From NCBI GenBank assembly GCA_050738315.1, contig JBOHZD010000317.1, positions 1-5,369 of the forward strand: DNA of 5,369 nucleotides, in the 5' to 3' direction. The position numbers and the translations under genes are program-made. Of this stretch, positions 1-5,369 are shown piece after piece (position 1 is the first letter of the stretch; each line of letters begins with the position of its first letter). This stretch comes from IDS-8 sp050738315. Its GTDB lineage: Bacteria; Pseudomonadota; Gammaproteobacteria; Steroidobacterales; Woeseiaceae. The notes beneath the pieces are model-generated. The model was given only the letters and a program-made list of their open reading frames with translations, searched no databases and was not told where the DNA came from.

Positions 1-689
1 TTGTCGATTCTGATCGGCTTGCCGGTGACGGGATGGTCGAAGTGGAAGGGAACGATGTCGGTTGCCGGCCACAGGCGCGGGGGCGGTTCGATGAGCTGGT
101 CAGGCCCGATCGGATCTTCCGGATAGCAGGTCTTTGCCATCGGAATGAAATCGATGGGGGTCTTGCCCCAGCCTTCGGCGAAGCTGCCGTGCCAGAATGG
201 AAAATAGCCGAGTCGTTTGATTTTCCACACGCCCCGTTCCCGGACGTAGCGGTTTTCGTAAATGCCTCCCTCCCACCACTGACGCTGTTTCATCCTGGCG
301 GTTTCGTGCGTGCCGGCCTGCATGAGCGAGCGGCCGCGCGCTTCGGCCGTCTTTCTGTCGGGTGCCACGTCGATGATCATCTGCAGCTGTGGATGGTCGA
401 GCAGCCAGCCGTATCGGGGACCGTTGTGATTCTCGGTGAAGTTGTTGCGAAAGCGCTCGACATAGAGCCGCCGGACCCCTGCCTTGCCTTTGTAAATGCC
501 ACCCAGGAACCAGACCTCGGAATCCTCGGCAAACAAATCGACGCATTCGTCGTACTGCGACTTGTCGATGAAGTAGCCGTATGCGTACTGCAAGCGGCGG
601 ATTGCATGGATATCCTGCTGAATGCCGAGTTCGTTCTCCAGCCTGTCTATACGTTGTTGCAGTTCTGCGATTGCATCGTCGTTCGCCAT
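1..689 (-). CDS. SnoaL/NTF2-like family protein, C-terminus cut by window edge
   Basis: Seen: an open minus-strand frame starts at ATG 689 and is still open at base 1, giving 229 complete codons. A Shine-Dalgarno AGGGG (701-697) sits 7 nt before the ATG. Residues 5-22 (IAELQQRIDRLENEL) form a short heptad-like helix. The rest follows the SnoaL-like (NTF2 fold, alpha+beta cone) pattern: IRRLQYAYGYFID (30-42), YDECVDLFAEDSEVWF (46-61), GGIYKGKAGVRRLY (63-76), a DHPQLQMIIDV strand (98-108), and WWEGGIYENRYVRERGVWKIKRLGY in the last strands (138-162). After the fold, a Pro/Trp-rich tail (163-229) continues with HGSFAEGWGKTP and YPEDPIGPDQL. Known: the fold hosts dehydratases, isomerases and hydroxylase accessory proteins, and many members are uncharacterised, so family membership does not fix a reaction. 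Inferred: it may act on the same pathway as the molybdenum hydroxylase upstream on the same strand. Family call is firm; substrate and true C-terminus are unknown. Confidence 0.85.
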   Translation of the reverse strand, partial: MANDDAIAELQQRIDRLENELGIQQDIHAIRRLQYAYGYFIDKSQYDECVDLFAEDSEVWFLGGIYKGKAGVRRLYVERFRNNFTENHNGPRYGWLLDHPQLQMIIDVAPDRKTAEARGRSLMQAGTHETARMKQRQWWEGGIYENRYVRERGVWKIKRLGYFPFWHGSFAEGWGKTPIDFIPMAKTCYPEDPIGPDQLIEPPPRLWPATDIVPFHFDHPVTGKPIRID

Positions 690-701
690 CTTGATACCCC
701 T
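690..701 (-). promoter_or_regulatory. Ribosome binding site of the SnoaL-like gene
   Basis: AGGGG at 701-697 lies 7 nt upstream of ATG 689. This fixes the start of the SnoaL-like gene, although the frame itself is not interrupted nearby. Confidence 0.6.
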
Positions 702-720
702 GGTTTCCCTTATCGCAGGC

Positions 721-878
721 CTATTTGCGCTTGCCACCCGGGACACCGCGGGCGACGCGTTTCTCGTACTCGGGATCGTCTTCGGGATTCGCGAGTGCAC
801 CCATGATGCGTGCGTGAATGTCCTCGAGCGTGTCTAGGCGTCGGTATCGGCAATTTCAGCTGTCGATCGTACGTCCAC
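721..878 (-). pseudogene. Small gene with frame broken near 837 (or a leader peptide plus a separate remnant)
   Basis: Seen: a strong Shine-Dalgarno GGAGGTGG (888-881) is followed after about 5 nt by GTG 878. That frame reads VDVRSTAEIADTDA and stops at TAG 836-834. One frame over, from just after an in-frame TGA (858-856), codons 855-721 are open. They read RLDTLEDIHARIMG, then ALANPEDDPEYEKRV and ARGVPGGKRK, stopping at TAG 723-721. This second part has codon use and acidic/basic patterning like real protein. It has no usable start except ATG 804, which would give 27 aa and has no ribosome site at normal spacing. Adding one base at about 837, or a -1 shift there, would join the parts into a protein of about 51 aa, ending 31 nt before the SnoaL-like gene. 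No slippery heptamer is visible, so an indel is likelier than programmed slippage. I do not recognise the family. Confidence 0.4.
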
Positions 879-904
879 GTCCACCTCCGGAGTCGATACC
901 GACG
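839..904. repeat. 11-bp perfect inverted repeat around the small gene's ribosome site
   Basis: CGTCGGTATCG (839-849) is the exact reverse complement of CGATACCGACG (894-904), with 44 bp between the arms. In a minus-strand transcript the loop would contain the GGAGGTGG ribosome site (888-881) and the GTG start (878-876). The downstream arm ends 2 nt before the small gene's frame-breaking TAG (836-834). It could be an RNA hairpin controlling translation, a remnant of a small insertion, or chance. A rough expectation for an 11-bp inverted repeat this close in a window of this size is about 0.1. Confidence 0.5.
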
Positions 905-910
905 TTGACC

Positions 911-928
911 CGATTGTAATCACAATCG
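911..928. promoter_or_regulatory. 18-bp palindrome, candidate operator overlapping a -10-like box
   Basis: The sequence is CGATTGT-AATC-ACAATCG: two perfect 7-bp arms around 4 bp, in non-coding DNA. The core TTGT-N4-ACAA has the shape of sites bound by dimeric helix-turn-helix repressors, but I cannot assign a family. On the minus strand it contains TACAAT (918-913), a 5/6 match to the sigma70 -10 box, placing it 30-40 nt upstream of the small gene's ribosome site. No good -35 is seen at 16-18 bp. Palindromes of this size do occur by chance in several kilobases, so position is the main argument. Confidence 0.35.
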
Positions 929-1097
929 CACAAGCCGCGACGTGTGGAACGACTGAACGGTCATGGAGTTCACTTCAGGTCGTACGACATTTCACTGTCA
1001 GTCGCATAGCCGCTCGATGTTGTGCCGGAGCGTAAGGCCGGTGGAGAACAATCGCATCGATGAGAAGCAGCCCGGGTGGCGCATTCGCGCATGCGAT

Positions 1098-1116
1098 GGG
1101 CGACAGGTTTTCGCCC
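1098..1116 (-). terminator. Hairpin shortly after the molybdenum hydroxylase stop; weak terminator candidate
   Basis: On the minus strand GGGCGA-AAACCTG-TCGCCC forms a 6-bp stem with a 7-nt loop, beginning about 17 nt after the hydroxylase TGA (1136-1134). No T-run follows, so it is not a canonical intrinsic terminator; it could protect the 3' end or be chance. The rest of 879-1133 holds no supportable gene. A 40-codon minus-strand ORF (1092-970) lacks a ribosome site and recognisable content. A 10-bp palindrome GTCGTACGAC sits at 979-988. Confidence 0.25.
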
Positions 1117-1133
1117 CACCCTGTGTCCGCCGG

Positions 1134-3446
1134 TCAGGAGTTCAGCAACTGCCAGATCCTGAGCGGGGTCAGCGGCATGTCGACGTGGTCGATGCCGCGG
1201 CGCGCCAGCGCATCCAGAACCGCATTGACCAGTGCCGGTGCGGCGCCGACGGTGCCGGCTTCTCCGGCACCCTTCACTCCCAGCGGATTTCTCGGCGACG
1301 GCACTTCCCGGTAGCGAAAATCTATATGCGGCGTCCAGTCCGCACGGGGCATGGGGTAGTCCATGAACGATGCCGTGACCAGCTGGCCGCCATCGCGATC
1401 ATACAAGGCGTGCTCCCCCAGAGCCTGCCCCAGCCCCTGCGCAACGCCGCCGACGATCTGTCCTTCCAGAATCAGCGGATTGATCACGGTGCCCACATCA
1501 TCTTCAATGGTATAGCGCACAATCTCGATTACGCCGGTTTCCGGGTCGACCTCGACCTCGCAGACATGGCAGCCATTCGGAAAGGTTCCCTCTTCAGGTG
1601 CGAAACGTTCGCTGCTGGCGAGCCCGGGCTCGACCCCGTTCGGTCTGTTCGCGTCATCGAAGGACGCCTGCGCTACCTCGATCAGCGAAACCGAACGGTC
1701 GGTGCCTGCGACGCGATAGCGGGCGCTGTCGAATTCGATGTCGGCGTCTGCGGCTTCGAGCAGCTGACCTGCCATTCTGCGTCCCGCATCGATAAGACCA
1801 TCGACTGTCCGATAGATTGCCGAACCCCCGATAACCATCGAGCGCGATCCGACCGTACCGTCGCCGGTCGGCACGCGATCGGTGTCGCCCTCGATCACGT
1901 CGATCTGGCCGATATCGATTCCAAGACCACCGGCCACCATTTGCGCGTAGGTTGTTTCGTGACCCTGGCCGGTCGACTGTGTGCCGATGCGCACGAGAAG
2001 CCTGCCGTTTCTGCCGAACTCGATGTAGGCATTCTCACCTCCCAGCACCGAACAGATTTCGACGTAATAGGCGAGGCCTATGCCCCGCAATCGTCCGCTT
2101 TCGTCGCTCGCCCTGCGGCGCCGCTCGAAATCCTCCCAGCCGGCGCTCGACAACGCGCTGTCCATAATGCGCTCGTAGTCCCCCGAGTCGTAACTGCGAC
2201 CTGTCGCGGTCTTGTATGGAAACTGTTCGGGACGGATGAAATTCCGGCGTCTGAGTTCGACGCTGCCTATGCCGAGCTGCCGGGCCGCCTTTTCCACCAG
2301 TCGCTCGATCAGGTATGCGGCCTCCGGCCGGCCGGCGCCGCGGTAGGCGTCGATCGGCACCGTATTGGTCACGACCATGCGTACGTCGACCCAGACGACG
2401 GGAATTGCATACACACCTGTCGTCATGCAGGCGCCGAACCAGGGAATCATCGGACCGGCCTGGGAGCAGTACGCTCCCATATTGGCGGTGATGGTCGCGT
2501 TCACGGCGAGAAATCGCCCATCATCATCCAGCGCCAGTTCCGCATGGCTCGCATGGTCGCGTCCGTGAAGATCCGACAGGAAGCTTTCGGAACGATCAGC
2601 ACTCCACTTCACGGGCCGCCCGGTTGCCCGGCACGCAAACACAGCCACCACGGTTTCGCACTGCAGGAAATACTTGAGGCCGAAACCACCGCCGACGTCC
2701 GGTGATATCACCCGCAGCTTGTCGGGCTCGATGTCGATCGTCTCCAGGATCCGGTCGCGCAACGAATGTGCGCCCTGGCATCCCTGATGCACGGTAATCC
2801 TGCCGCTTGCCGCATCGTAGTCGATGTTGCAGCCGCGCGGTTCCATTGCCGTCGGCGCGAGCCTGTTGTTCAGGACATCGATCGTGACGACATGAGCTGC
2901 TTGGGAAAATACGCCTTCGGTAGCTTCGCGGTCACCATACGTCAGCGTGCCGAAAAGGTTACCGGGCACGCGCTCGTGAATCGTCGCGGCACCTTCGCGC
3001 AACGCGTCCCCCGGTGTTACCGCCGCCTCGAGTTCGTCGAGTTCGAATTCAATCAGCTCTGCCGCGTTTCTTGCCTCGGCCAACGTTTCCGCGAGCACCG
3101 CGGCGACCGGTTCTCCCACGTACCGAACCCGGTCCCGAACCAGCGGAGGTTGCAGAAGCGCTTCGCTTGGTCCTCCGATAGCGAATGGGGGCAAGGAAGC
3201 CCCAGGCACGTCGCGGACGCCGGCCGCAGTGAGGTCCTCCGAGGTATAGACGGCGATGACGCCCGGCGCCGCGCGAGCCGCCGCAACCTCCAGTCTGCTG
3301 ACGTTGCCATGCGCGTATGGCGAGCGAAAGAAGCAAAGGTATGCCTGGTTGGCGAAACAAAGGTCGCCCGTGTAGCAACCGGTGCCGGTTATGAGCCGCT
3401 GGTCCTCCCTGCGCCGTATCGCCTGTCCTGTGCCGAATTTACCCAC
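1134..3446 (-). CDS. Molybdopterin-binding large subunit, xanthine dehydrogenase / CoxL-like family
   Basis: Role: the molybdenum-cofactor catalytic subunit of a hydroxylase that oxidises a C-H or aldehyde group using water. Seen, numbering from GTG 3446 (770 aa, a normal family length): KFGTGQAIRRRED at the N-terminus; the hammerhead domain with SPYAHG (42-47) and YVGEPVA (109-115); then AMEPRG (200-205), VGGGFGLK (251-258), DAYRGAGRPE (366-375), GTQSTGQGHETTYAQ (488-502), GDGTVGSRS (528-536), EDDVGTVINP (648-657) and GVKGAGEAGTVG (723-734). E729 in the last motif matches the family's catalytic glutamate. Known: genuine CO dehydrogenases carry AYRCSFR, whose Cys binds copper; AYRGAGR marks the form-II / general hydroxylase group. 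The frame is also open back to ATG 3545, but family members begin near MGKFG and the candidate promoter lies within that extension, so I prefer GTG. No FeS or FAD subunit is in the window. The substrate is unknown. Confidence 0.93.
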   Translation of the reverse strand: MGKFGTGQAIRRREDQRLITGTGCYTGDLCFANQAYLCFFRSPYAHGNVSRLEVAAARAAPGVIAVYTSEDLTAAGVRDVPGASLPPFAIGGPSEALLQPPLVRDRVRYVGEPVAAVLAETLAEARNAAELIEFELDELEAAVTPGDALREGAATIHERVPGNLFGTLTYGDREATEGVFSQAAHVVTIDVLNNRLAPTAMEPRGCNIDYDAASGRITVHQGCQGAHSLRDRILETIDIEPDKLRVISPDVGGGFGLKYFLQCETVVAVFACRATGRPVKWSADRSESFLSDLHGRDHASHAELALDDDGRFLAVNATITANMGAYCSQAGPMIPWFGACMTTGVYAIPVVWVDVRMVVTNTVPIDAYRGAGRPEAAYLIERLVEKAARQLGIGSVELRRRNFIRPEQFPYKTATGRSYDSGDYERIMDSALSSAGWEDFERRRRASDESGRLRGIGLAYYVEICSVLGGENAYIEFGRNGRLLVRIGTQSTGQGHETTYAQMVAGGLGIDIGQIDVIEGDTDRVPTGDGTVGSRSMVIGGSAIYRTVDGLIDAGRRMAGQLLEAADADIEFDSARYRVAGTDRSVSLIEVAQASFDDANRPNGVEPGLASSERFAPEEGTFPNGCHVCEVEVDPETGVIEIVRYTIEDDVGTVINPLILEGQIVGGVAQGLGQALGEHALYDRDGGQLVTASFMDYPMPRADWTPHIDFRYREVPSPRNPLGVKGAGEAGTVGAAPALVNAVLDALARRGIDHVDMPLTPLRIWQLLNS

Positions 3447-3482
3447 GCCATCTCGCTTGTCGAGCAAGGGGAGCCTGAGCCT

Positions 3483-3511
3483 ATTCTGCTGATCAAGGTG
3501 CTGCTTATCAA
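3483..3511 (-). promoter_or_regulatory. Candidate sigma70 promoter of the molybdenum hydroxylase gene
   Basis: On the minus strand TTGATA (3511-3506, 5/6 to the -35 consensus) is followed after exactly 17 bp by CAGAAT (3488-3483, 4/6 to the -10 consensus). Transcription would begin near 3476, leaving a leader of about 30 nt before GTG 3446. This supports the short start and suggests the hydroxylase need not be co-transcribed with the protease operon upstream. A weak AAGCGAGA just before GTG is the only ribosome-site candidate. Confidence 0.35.
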
Positions 3512-3555
3512 TGCAGGCGATATCGGCCGTGACGCGCTCGATCACCTTGCCGGTA

Positions 3556-3576
3556 GCAGCCCGCCGCGGGCCGTGC
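3556..3576 (-). terminator. GC-rich hairpin between the lipoprotein gene and the hydroxylase gene
   Basis: GCCCG and CGGGC (3559-3563 and 3567-3571) form a 5-bp stem with a 3-nt loop, extended by GCA/TGC after a 2-nt bulge. It begins about 20 nt after the TGA of the 157-aa protein gene (3600-3598). No T-tract follows, so termination is uncertain; the spot between two transcription units is the reason to list it. Confidence 0.22.
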
Positions 3577-3597
3577 AGTTCATTATCGGCATAGCCG

Positions 3598-4071
3598 TCA
3601 CTGTGTGGCCGGACGCGGGTAGTCCTGCACCGGGAAGCGCTGCTTGTAGGCGGCGTTCGGCCCCTCGCGGACGGTCACGTCGATGGACCGGATGGCCTGC
3701 GGGTCCGGAAAATTGACGGTAAATGTCGCCTCGTCGAGAACCGCGGTGGCGGGATCCCGGGAGCCGGCGGTATGCACCACCCGCGGATTCGGGACGCTGA
3801 CGGAAGCAACCACACTCCCGTTGGGATCGGCGGCAACGAGCAGTACCGCTCGGTCCTGGTTGATCGCGAGCGTCGGTGCGCCCATCACCTGCCGCATGCG
3901 GGTGATCGCGTAGCCTTGTGCCGTTGCGCGGAACGTTACCTGCAGCACCGGCGACGCCTGCGGAGCGAGCATTACCTGGGTAGGGACGTCAGCTGGCCTC
4001 GGCCCATCCCAGCCGCTGCAAGCGCTTGTACACATTCCCGCGAGCGCGAGAATCGAAAATAGTGTACGCAT
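3598..4071 (-). CDS. Exported beta-rich protein, probable lipoprotein, partner of the M64 gene
   Basis: Seen: 157 aa from ATG 4071. The N-terminus MRTLFSILALAGMCTSACSG is a short signal peptide; Cys18 in TSAC is the likeliest lipid site (a weak lipobox), Cys14 less so. Ser19 at +2 would fit outer-membrane sorting. The mature part alternates strands and turns: VLQVTFRAT (42-50), RAVLLVAADPNGSVVASVSV (74-93), DEATFTVNFPDP (113-124), IRSIDVTVREGP (130-141), suggesting a single beta-sandwich domain. No catalytic motif is visible and I do not recognise a named family. Its AGAGGA ribosome site overlaps the stop of the M64 gene, 11 bp upstream, so translation is probably coupled. Inferred: a protease-associated accessory, binding or inhibitory protein in the same compartment. 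The frame is open further upstream to 4686, but that part is antisense-like overlap with the M64 gene and was rejected. Confidence 0.8.
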   Translation of the reverse strand: MRTLFSILALAGMCTSACSGWDGPRPADVPTQVMLAPQASPVLQVTFRATAQGYAITRMRQVMGAPTLAINQDRAVLLVAADPNGSVVASVSVPNPRVVHTAGSRDPATAVLDEATFTVNFPDPQAIRSIDVTVREGPNAAYKQRFPVQDYPRPATQ

Positions 4072-4085
4072 GTCACGATCCTCTA
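4072..4085 (-). promoter_or_regulatory. Ribosome site overlapping the M64 stop codon (translational coupling)
   Basis: TAGAGGATCGTGACATG: the TAG ending the protease gene forms the first bases of AGAGGA (4084-4079), followed by 7 nt and the ATG of the 157-aa gene. This decides the second gene's start and argues for one operon. Confidence 0.65.
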
Positions 4086-5162
4086 GAGCTGCTGGTAGAA
4101 CCACGACGCCCGCGCGAGGCAGGTGCGTTCGAAGTCCGGCATCGTCGCATCGCCGTCGTTCAGCATGATGCAAGCCAGCGTGGCCGGTTCCGGGCGCCAC
4201 CATCCCGGCTGAATCGACTCCACGTCCGAGGCCGGCCAGCCGTTTGCGGTATTGTAGTTCTCGGCGTCGGTCTGCGACGAATAGTTGTTGTGGTGCGGAT
4301 TGGACGAGGTGCTGTGGCCACCGCCCGAGTACTCGTCGCTCAGGCCGAAGGCGGCGTGTGCACTCTCGTGCACGGCCGTACCGATGTTGGTGGGTTCGGT
4401 GCCGAAGTTGCCGCCGCTCGCCCAGTCGCGCTTCACGGTCGTGTGAATGACCGCCGCGTGATCGATGATCGCGGCGCCGGAAACGGAAGCGGGAATGGTC
4501 ATTGTCAGCGGCGGCGTGTCGAAGTCGCTGATGAAGCCGGTTTCCGGTGAGTAGTAGAACTGCCAGTACTTGCGCCACGAGCCGCGTATCGCGTTGTTCA
4601 CGTGGTAACCGTCGAATACCAGGCCGACGAGATCCGGCAGCATTCCGGCGCCGTTGGTGTAGTCCGTGTTGTCCGCGACGAAACACACGTCAATGCGTTC
4701 GGCCGGCGCGCCGTTCCCCAGAATCGGAATCGGGCTGTTGCCGAACGGCCAGTTGCCGGCCGCGAACCACCATTCCTCGCTGCGCGTCCGATTCTCGGTG
4801 TCGGTCACCGTGAACAGGTAGCGTACGAAGGAGCTGGCGGGAAAACCGCTGTGAGTGTAGGTCTCGGAAATGCTCGTCGGCGTCGTCGGGTAGTTCCACG
4901 TCTGCTGCAGGCCCCAGATGCCGCCGGGGCGCTGCGTTGCCGTCTGCATGCCGTTCTGGACAGACAATTCATGTTCGTAAATGTAGAGCCTCGCCACCTC
5001 GACGCCGTCGCCGTCCCCGGCATCGACGCGGAAGGTGACGTCGACGTTGTTACCCGGGTGCAACGGCTGGTAGCGAGTGGTGACTGACGGATAGCTGCAG
5101 CCTGCAACCAGGCTCGCCAGAACGATCGTGCACAGGTTGTGCAGGGGGGCTTGCGTAGGCAT
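4083..5162 (-). CDS. M64 (IgA-protease-like) zinc metallopeptidase, lipoprotein
   Basis: Seen: 359 aa from ATG 5162. The signal peptide ends in the good lipobox LVAGC (Cys22), with Ser23 fitting outer-membrane sorting. Residues 35-150 look like a beta-rich N-terminal domain (VDVTFRVDAG, ARLYIYEHELSV, FVRYLFTVTDTENR). The catalytic part begins near RIDVCFVADNTDYTNG (157-171). It carries HESAHAAFGLSDEY (265-278), matching the HExxHxxxGLxDEY zinc signature of peptidase family M64: H265 and H269 as ligands, E266 as general base, D276 the probable third ligand. LACIMLND (329-336) supplies a Met (M333) where a Met-turn is expected, and FERTCLARASWF (344-355) recalls the family's Cys-containing C-terminus. 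Known: the M64 founder cleaves human IgA, but most members are from other habitats and have unknown substrates. The frame is open upstream to 5348; ATG 5162 is chosen for its ribosome site and signal peptide. Confidence 0.87.
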   Translation of the reverse strand: MPTQAPLHNLCTIVLASLVAGCSYPSVTTRYQPLHPGNNVDVTFRVDAGDGDGVEVARLYIYEHELSVQNGMQTATQRPGGIWGLQQTWNYPTTPTSISETYTHSGFPASSFVRYLFTVTDTENRTRSEEWWFAAGNWPFGNSPIPILGNGAPAERIDVCFVADNTDYTNGAGMLPDLVGLVFDGYHVNNAIRGSWRKYWQFYYSPETGFISDFDTPPLTMTIPASVSGAAIIDHAAVIHTTVKRDWASGGNFGTEPTNIGTAVHESAHAAFGLSDEYSGGGHSTSSNPHHNNYSSQTDAENYNTANGWPASDVESIQPGWWRPEPATLACIMLNDGDATMPDFERTCLARASWFYQQL

Positions 5163-5173
5163 GGAACCACCTC
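5163..5173 (-). promoter_or_regulatory. Ribosome binding site of the M64 gene
   Basis: GAGGTGG (5173-5167) followed by TTCC and ATG 5162. Together with the signal peptide that begins here, it rules against the longer frame starting at 5348. Confidence 0.7.
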
Positions 5174-5181
5174 GCGGGTGT

Positions 5182-5198
5182 GCCGGCTCCTGGCCGGC
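5182..5198 (-). other. Hairpin in the M64 leader
   Basis: GCCGGC (5182-5187) is repeated at 5193-5198. The word is its own reverse complement, so the copies form a 6-bp GC stem with a 5-nt loop (CAGGA in the transcript) 8 nt upstream of the M64 ribosome site. It may tune translation; short GC hairpins are common in such DNA. Confidence 0.25.
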
Positions 5199-5250
5199 GC
5201 GGCAACAGCGCGCGGGGCGGCTGGGGCACCGGATGGGACCATATGTGACA

Positions 5251-5256
5251 AGTATA
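5251..5256 (-). promoter_or_regulatory. -10-like box upstream of the M64 operon
   Basis: TATACT on the minus strand is a 5/6 match to the sigma70 -10 box, 88 nt upstream of ATG 5162. No good -35 hexamer lies 16-18 bp upstream, so an activator or another sigma factor would be needed. This is the best candidate in 5163-5369, which has no other supportable gene. Confidence 0.3.
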
Positions 5257-5269
5257 GCTGGCTTTCCGC

Positions 5270-5324
5270 AATTTGCCCGGGCACGTCGCGCGGCCGGTGC
5301 AACCGACTGAACGTCGGGCAAATT
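5270..5324. repeat. 10-bp inverted repeat upstream of the M64 operon
   Basis: AATTTGCCCG (5270-5279) pairs perfectly with CGGGCAAATT (5315-5324) across 35 bp. Outside the arms, CCGCAAT (5266-5272) and ATTGCGG (5328-5334) are also reverse complements, but offset by a few bases. The inner arm begins 14 bp upstream of the TATACT box, covering the -35 zone, so it could be a regulator site. Chance is a real possibility for a repeat this short. Confidence 0.3.
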
Positions 5325-5369
5325 CGGATTGCGGTGCCATGTCCGCAAGCATTTTCACAATGGCTTCCC

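Noticed and set aside
33..806. 257-codon plus-strand ORF
   Set aside because: Antisense to the SnoaL-like gene and the small gene, both of which read as proper protein on the minus strand.
950..959. CGACTGAACG, repeated at 5304-5313
   Set aside because: Both copies are in intergenic DNA, but a 10-bp direct match is expected several times by chance in a window this size.
970..1092. 40-codon minus-strand ORF between the hydroxylase and the small gene
   Set aside because: No ribosome site and no family resemblance; length is within chance expectation.
963..2705. 580-codon plus-strand ORF
   Set aside because: Lies antisense to the hydroxylase gene over most of its length; the translation is rich in Arg, Cys and His with no domain pattern, as expected from a GC-rich shadow frame.
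1134..3446. Calling the large subunit a CO dehydrogenase (coxL)
   Set aside because: The active-site loop reads AYRGAGR, without the copper-binding Cys of the AYRCSFR loop of true CO dehydrogenases.
2766..3716. 316-codon plus-strand ORF
   Set aside because: Antisense to the hydroxylase gene and the 157-aa gene; no ribosome site or recognisable motif.
4072..4686. Upstream extension of the 157-aa protein to ATG 4686
   Set aside because: It overlaps the M64 gene in another frame, is Arg/His-rich, and ATG 4071 has its own ribosome site and signal peptide.
5163..5348. Upstream extension of the M64 protein to ATG 5348
   Set aside because: It would bury the signal peptide and lipobox inside the protein and read through the leader; ATG 5162 has a strong ribosome site.
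5360..5369. Possible start (ATGGCTTCC) of a divergent plus-strand gene at the right edge
   Set aside because: Only three codons are visible and there is no ribosome site upstream.

Overview
All recognisable genes lie on the minus strand. The DNA is GC-rich with mostly G/C third codon positions. Two predicted lipoproteins carry Ser after the lipidated Cys, which in Gram-negative bacteria fits outer-membrane sorting. Together this suggests a high-GC proteobacterium, but I cannot place it more precisely from sequence alone. The layout below follows the direction of transcription, from high to low coordinates.

(1) 5369-3598. A leader region has a -10-like TATACT, a 10-bp inverted repeat and a GC hairpin. 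It precedes a tight two-gene operon. The first gene (5162-4083) encodes a 359-aa lipoprotein with the HExxHxxxGLxDEY zinc motif of the M64 (IgA-protease-like) metallopeptidases. The second (4071-3598), 11 bp downstream with its ribosome site overlapping the first gene's stop codon, encodes an unrecognised 157-aa beta-rich secreted or lipid-anchored protein. The pair looks like an exported protease and a partner.

(2) 3597-3447. This spacer holds a GC hairpin and a good sigma70-type promoter candidate (TTGATA, 17 bp, CAGAAT). It supports separate transcription of the next gene from a GTG start at 3446.

(3) 3446-1134. One gene encodes a 770-aa molybdopterin-binding large subunit of the xanthine dehydrogenase / CoxL-like family. 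It has the AYRGAGR loop, so it is not a true CO dehydrogenase. Its FeS and FAD partner subunits are not in the window.

(4) 1133-690. This mostly non-coding stretch contains a hairpin after the hydroxylase gene, an 18-bp palindrome (CGATTGT-N4-ACAATCG) overlapping a TACAAT box, an 11-bp inverted repeat, and a small coding remnant. The remnant has a strong ribosome site (GGAGGTGG) and a GTG start, but its reading frame is broken after 14 codons. The second half (39 codons, ending GGKRK) reads well one frame over.

(5) 689-1. A SnoaL/NTF2-like protein starts here and runs off the left edge of the window.

A hydroxylase next to a SnoaL-like protein is compatible with catabolism of an organic ring or steroid-like compound, but the substrate cannot be read from the sequence. 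The least explained parts are the protease-lipoprotein pair and the structured 839-928 region around the broken small gene.
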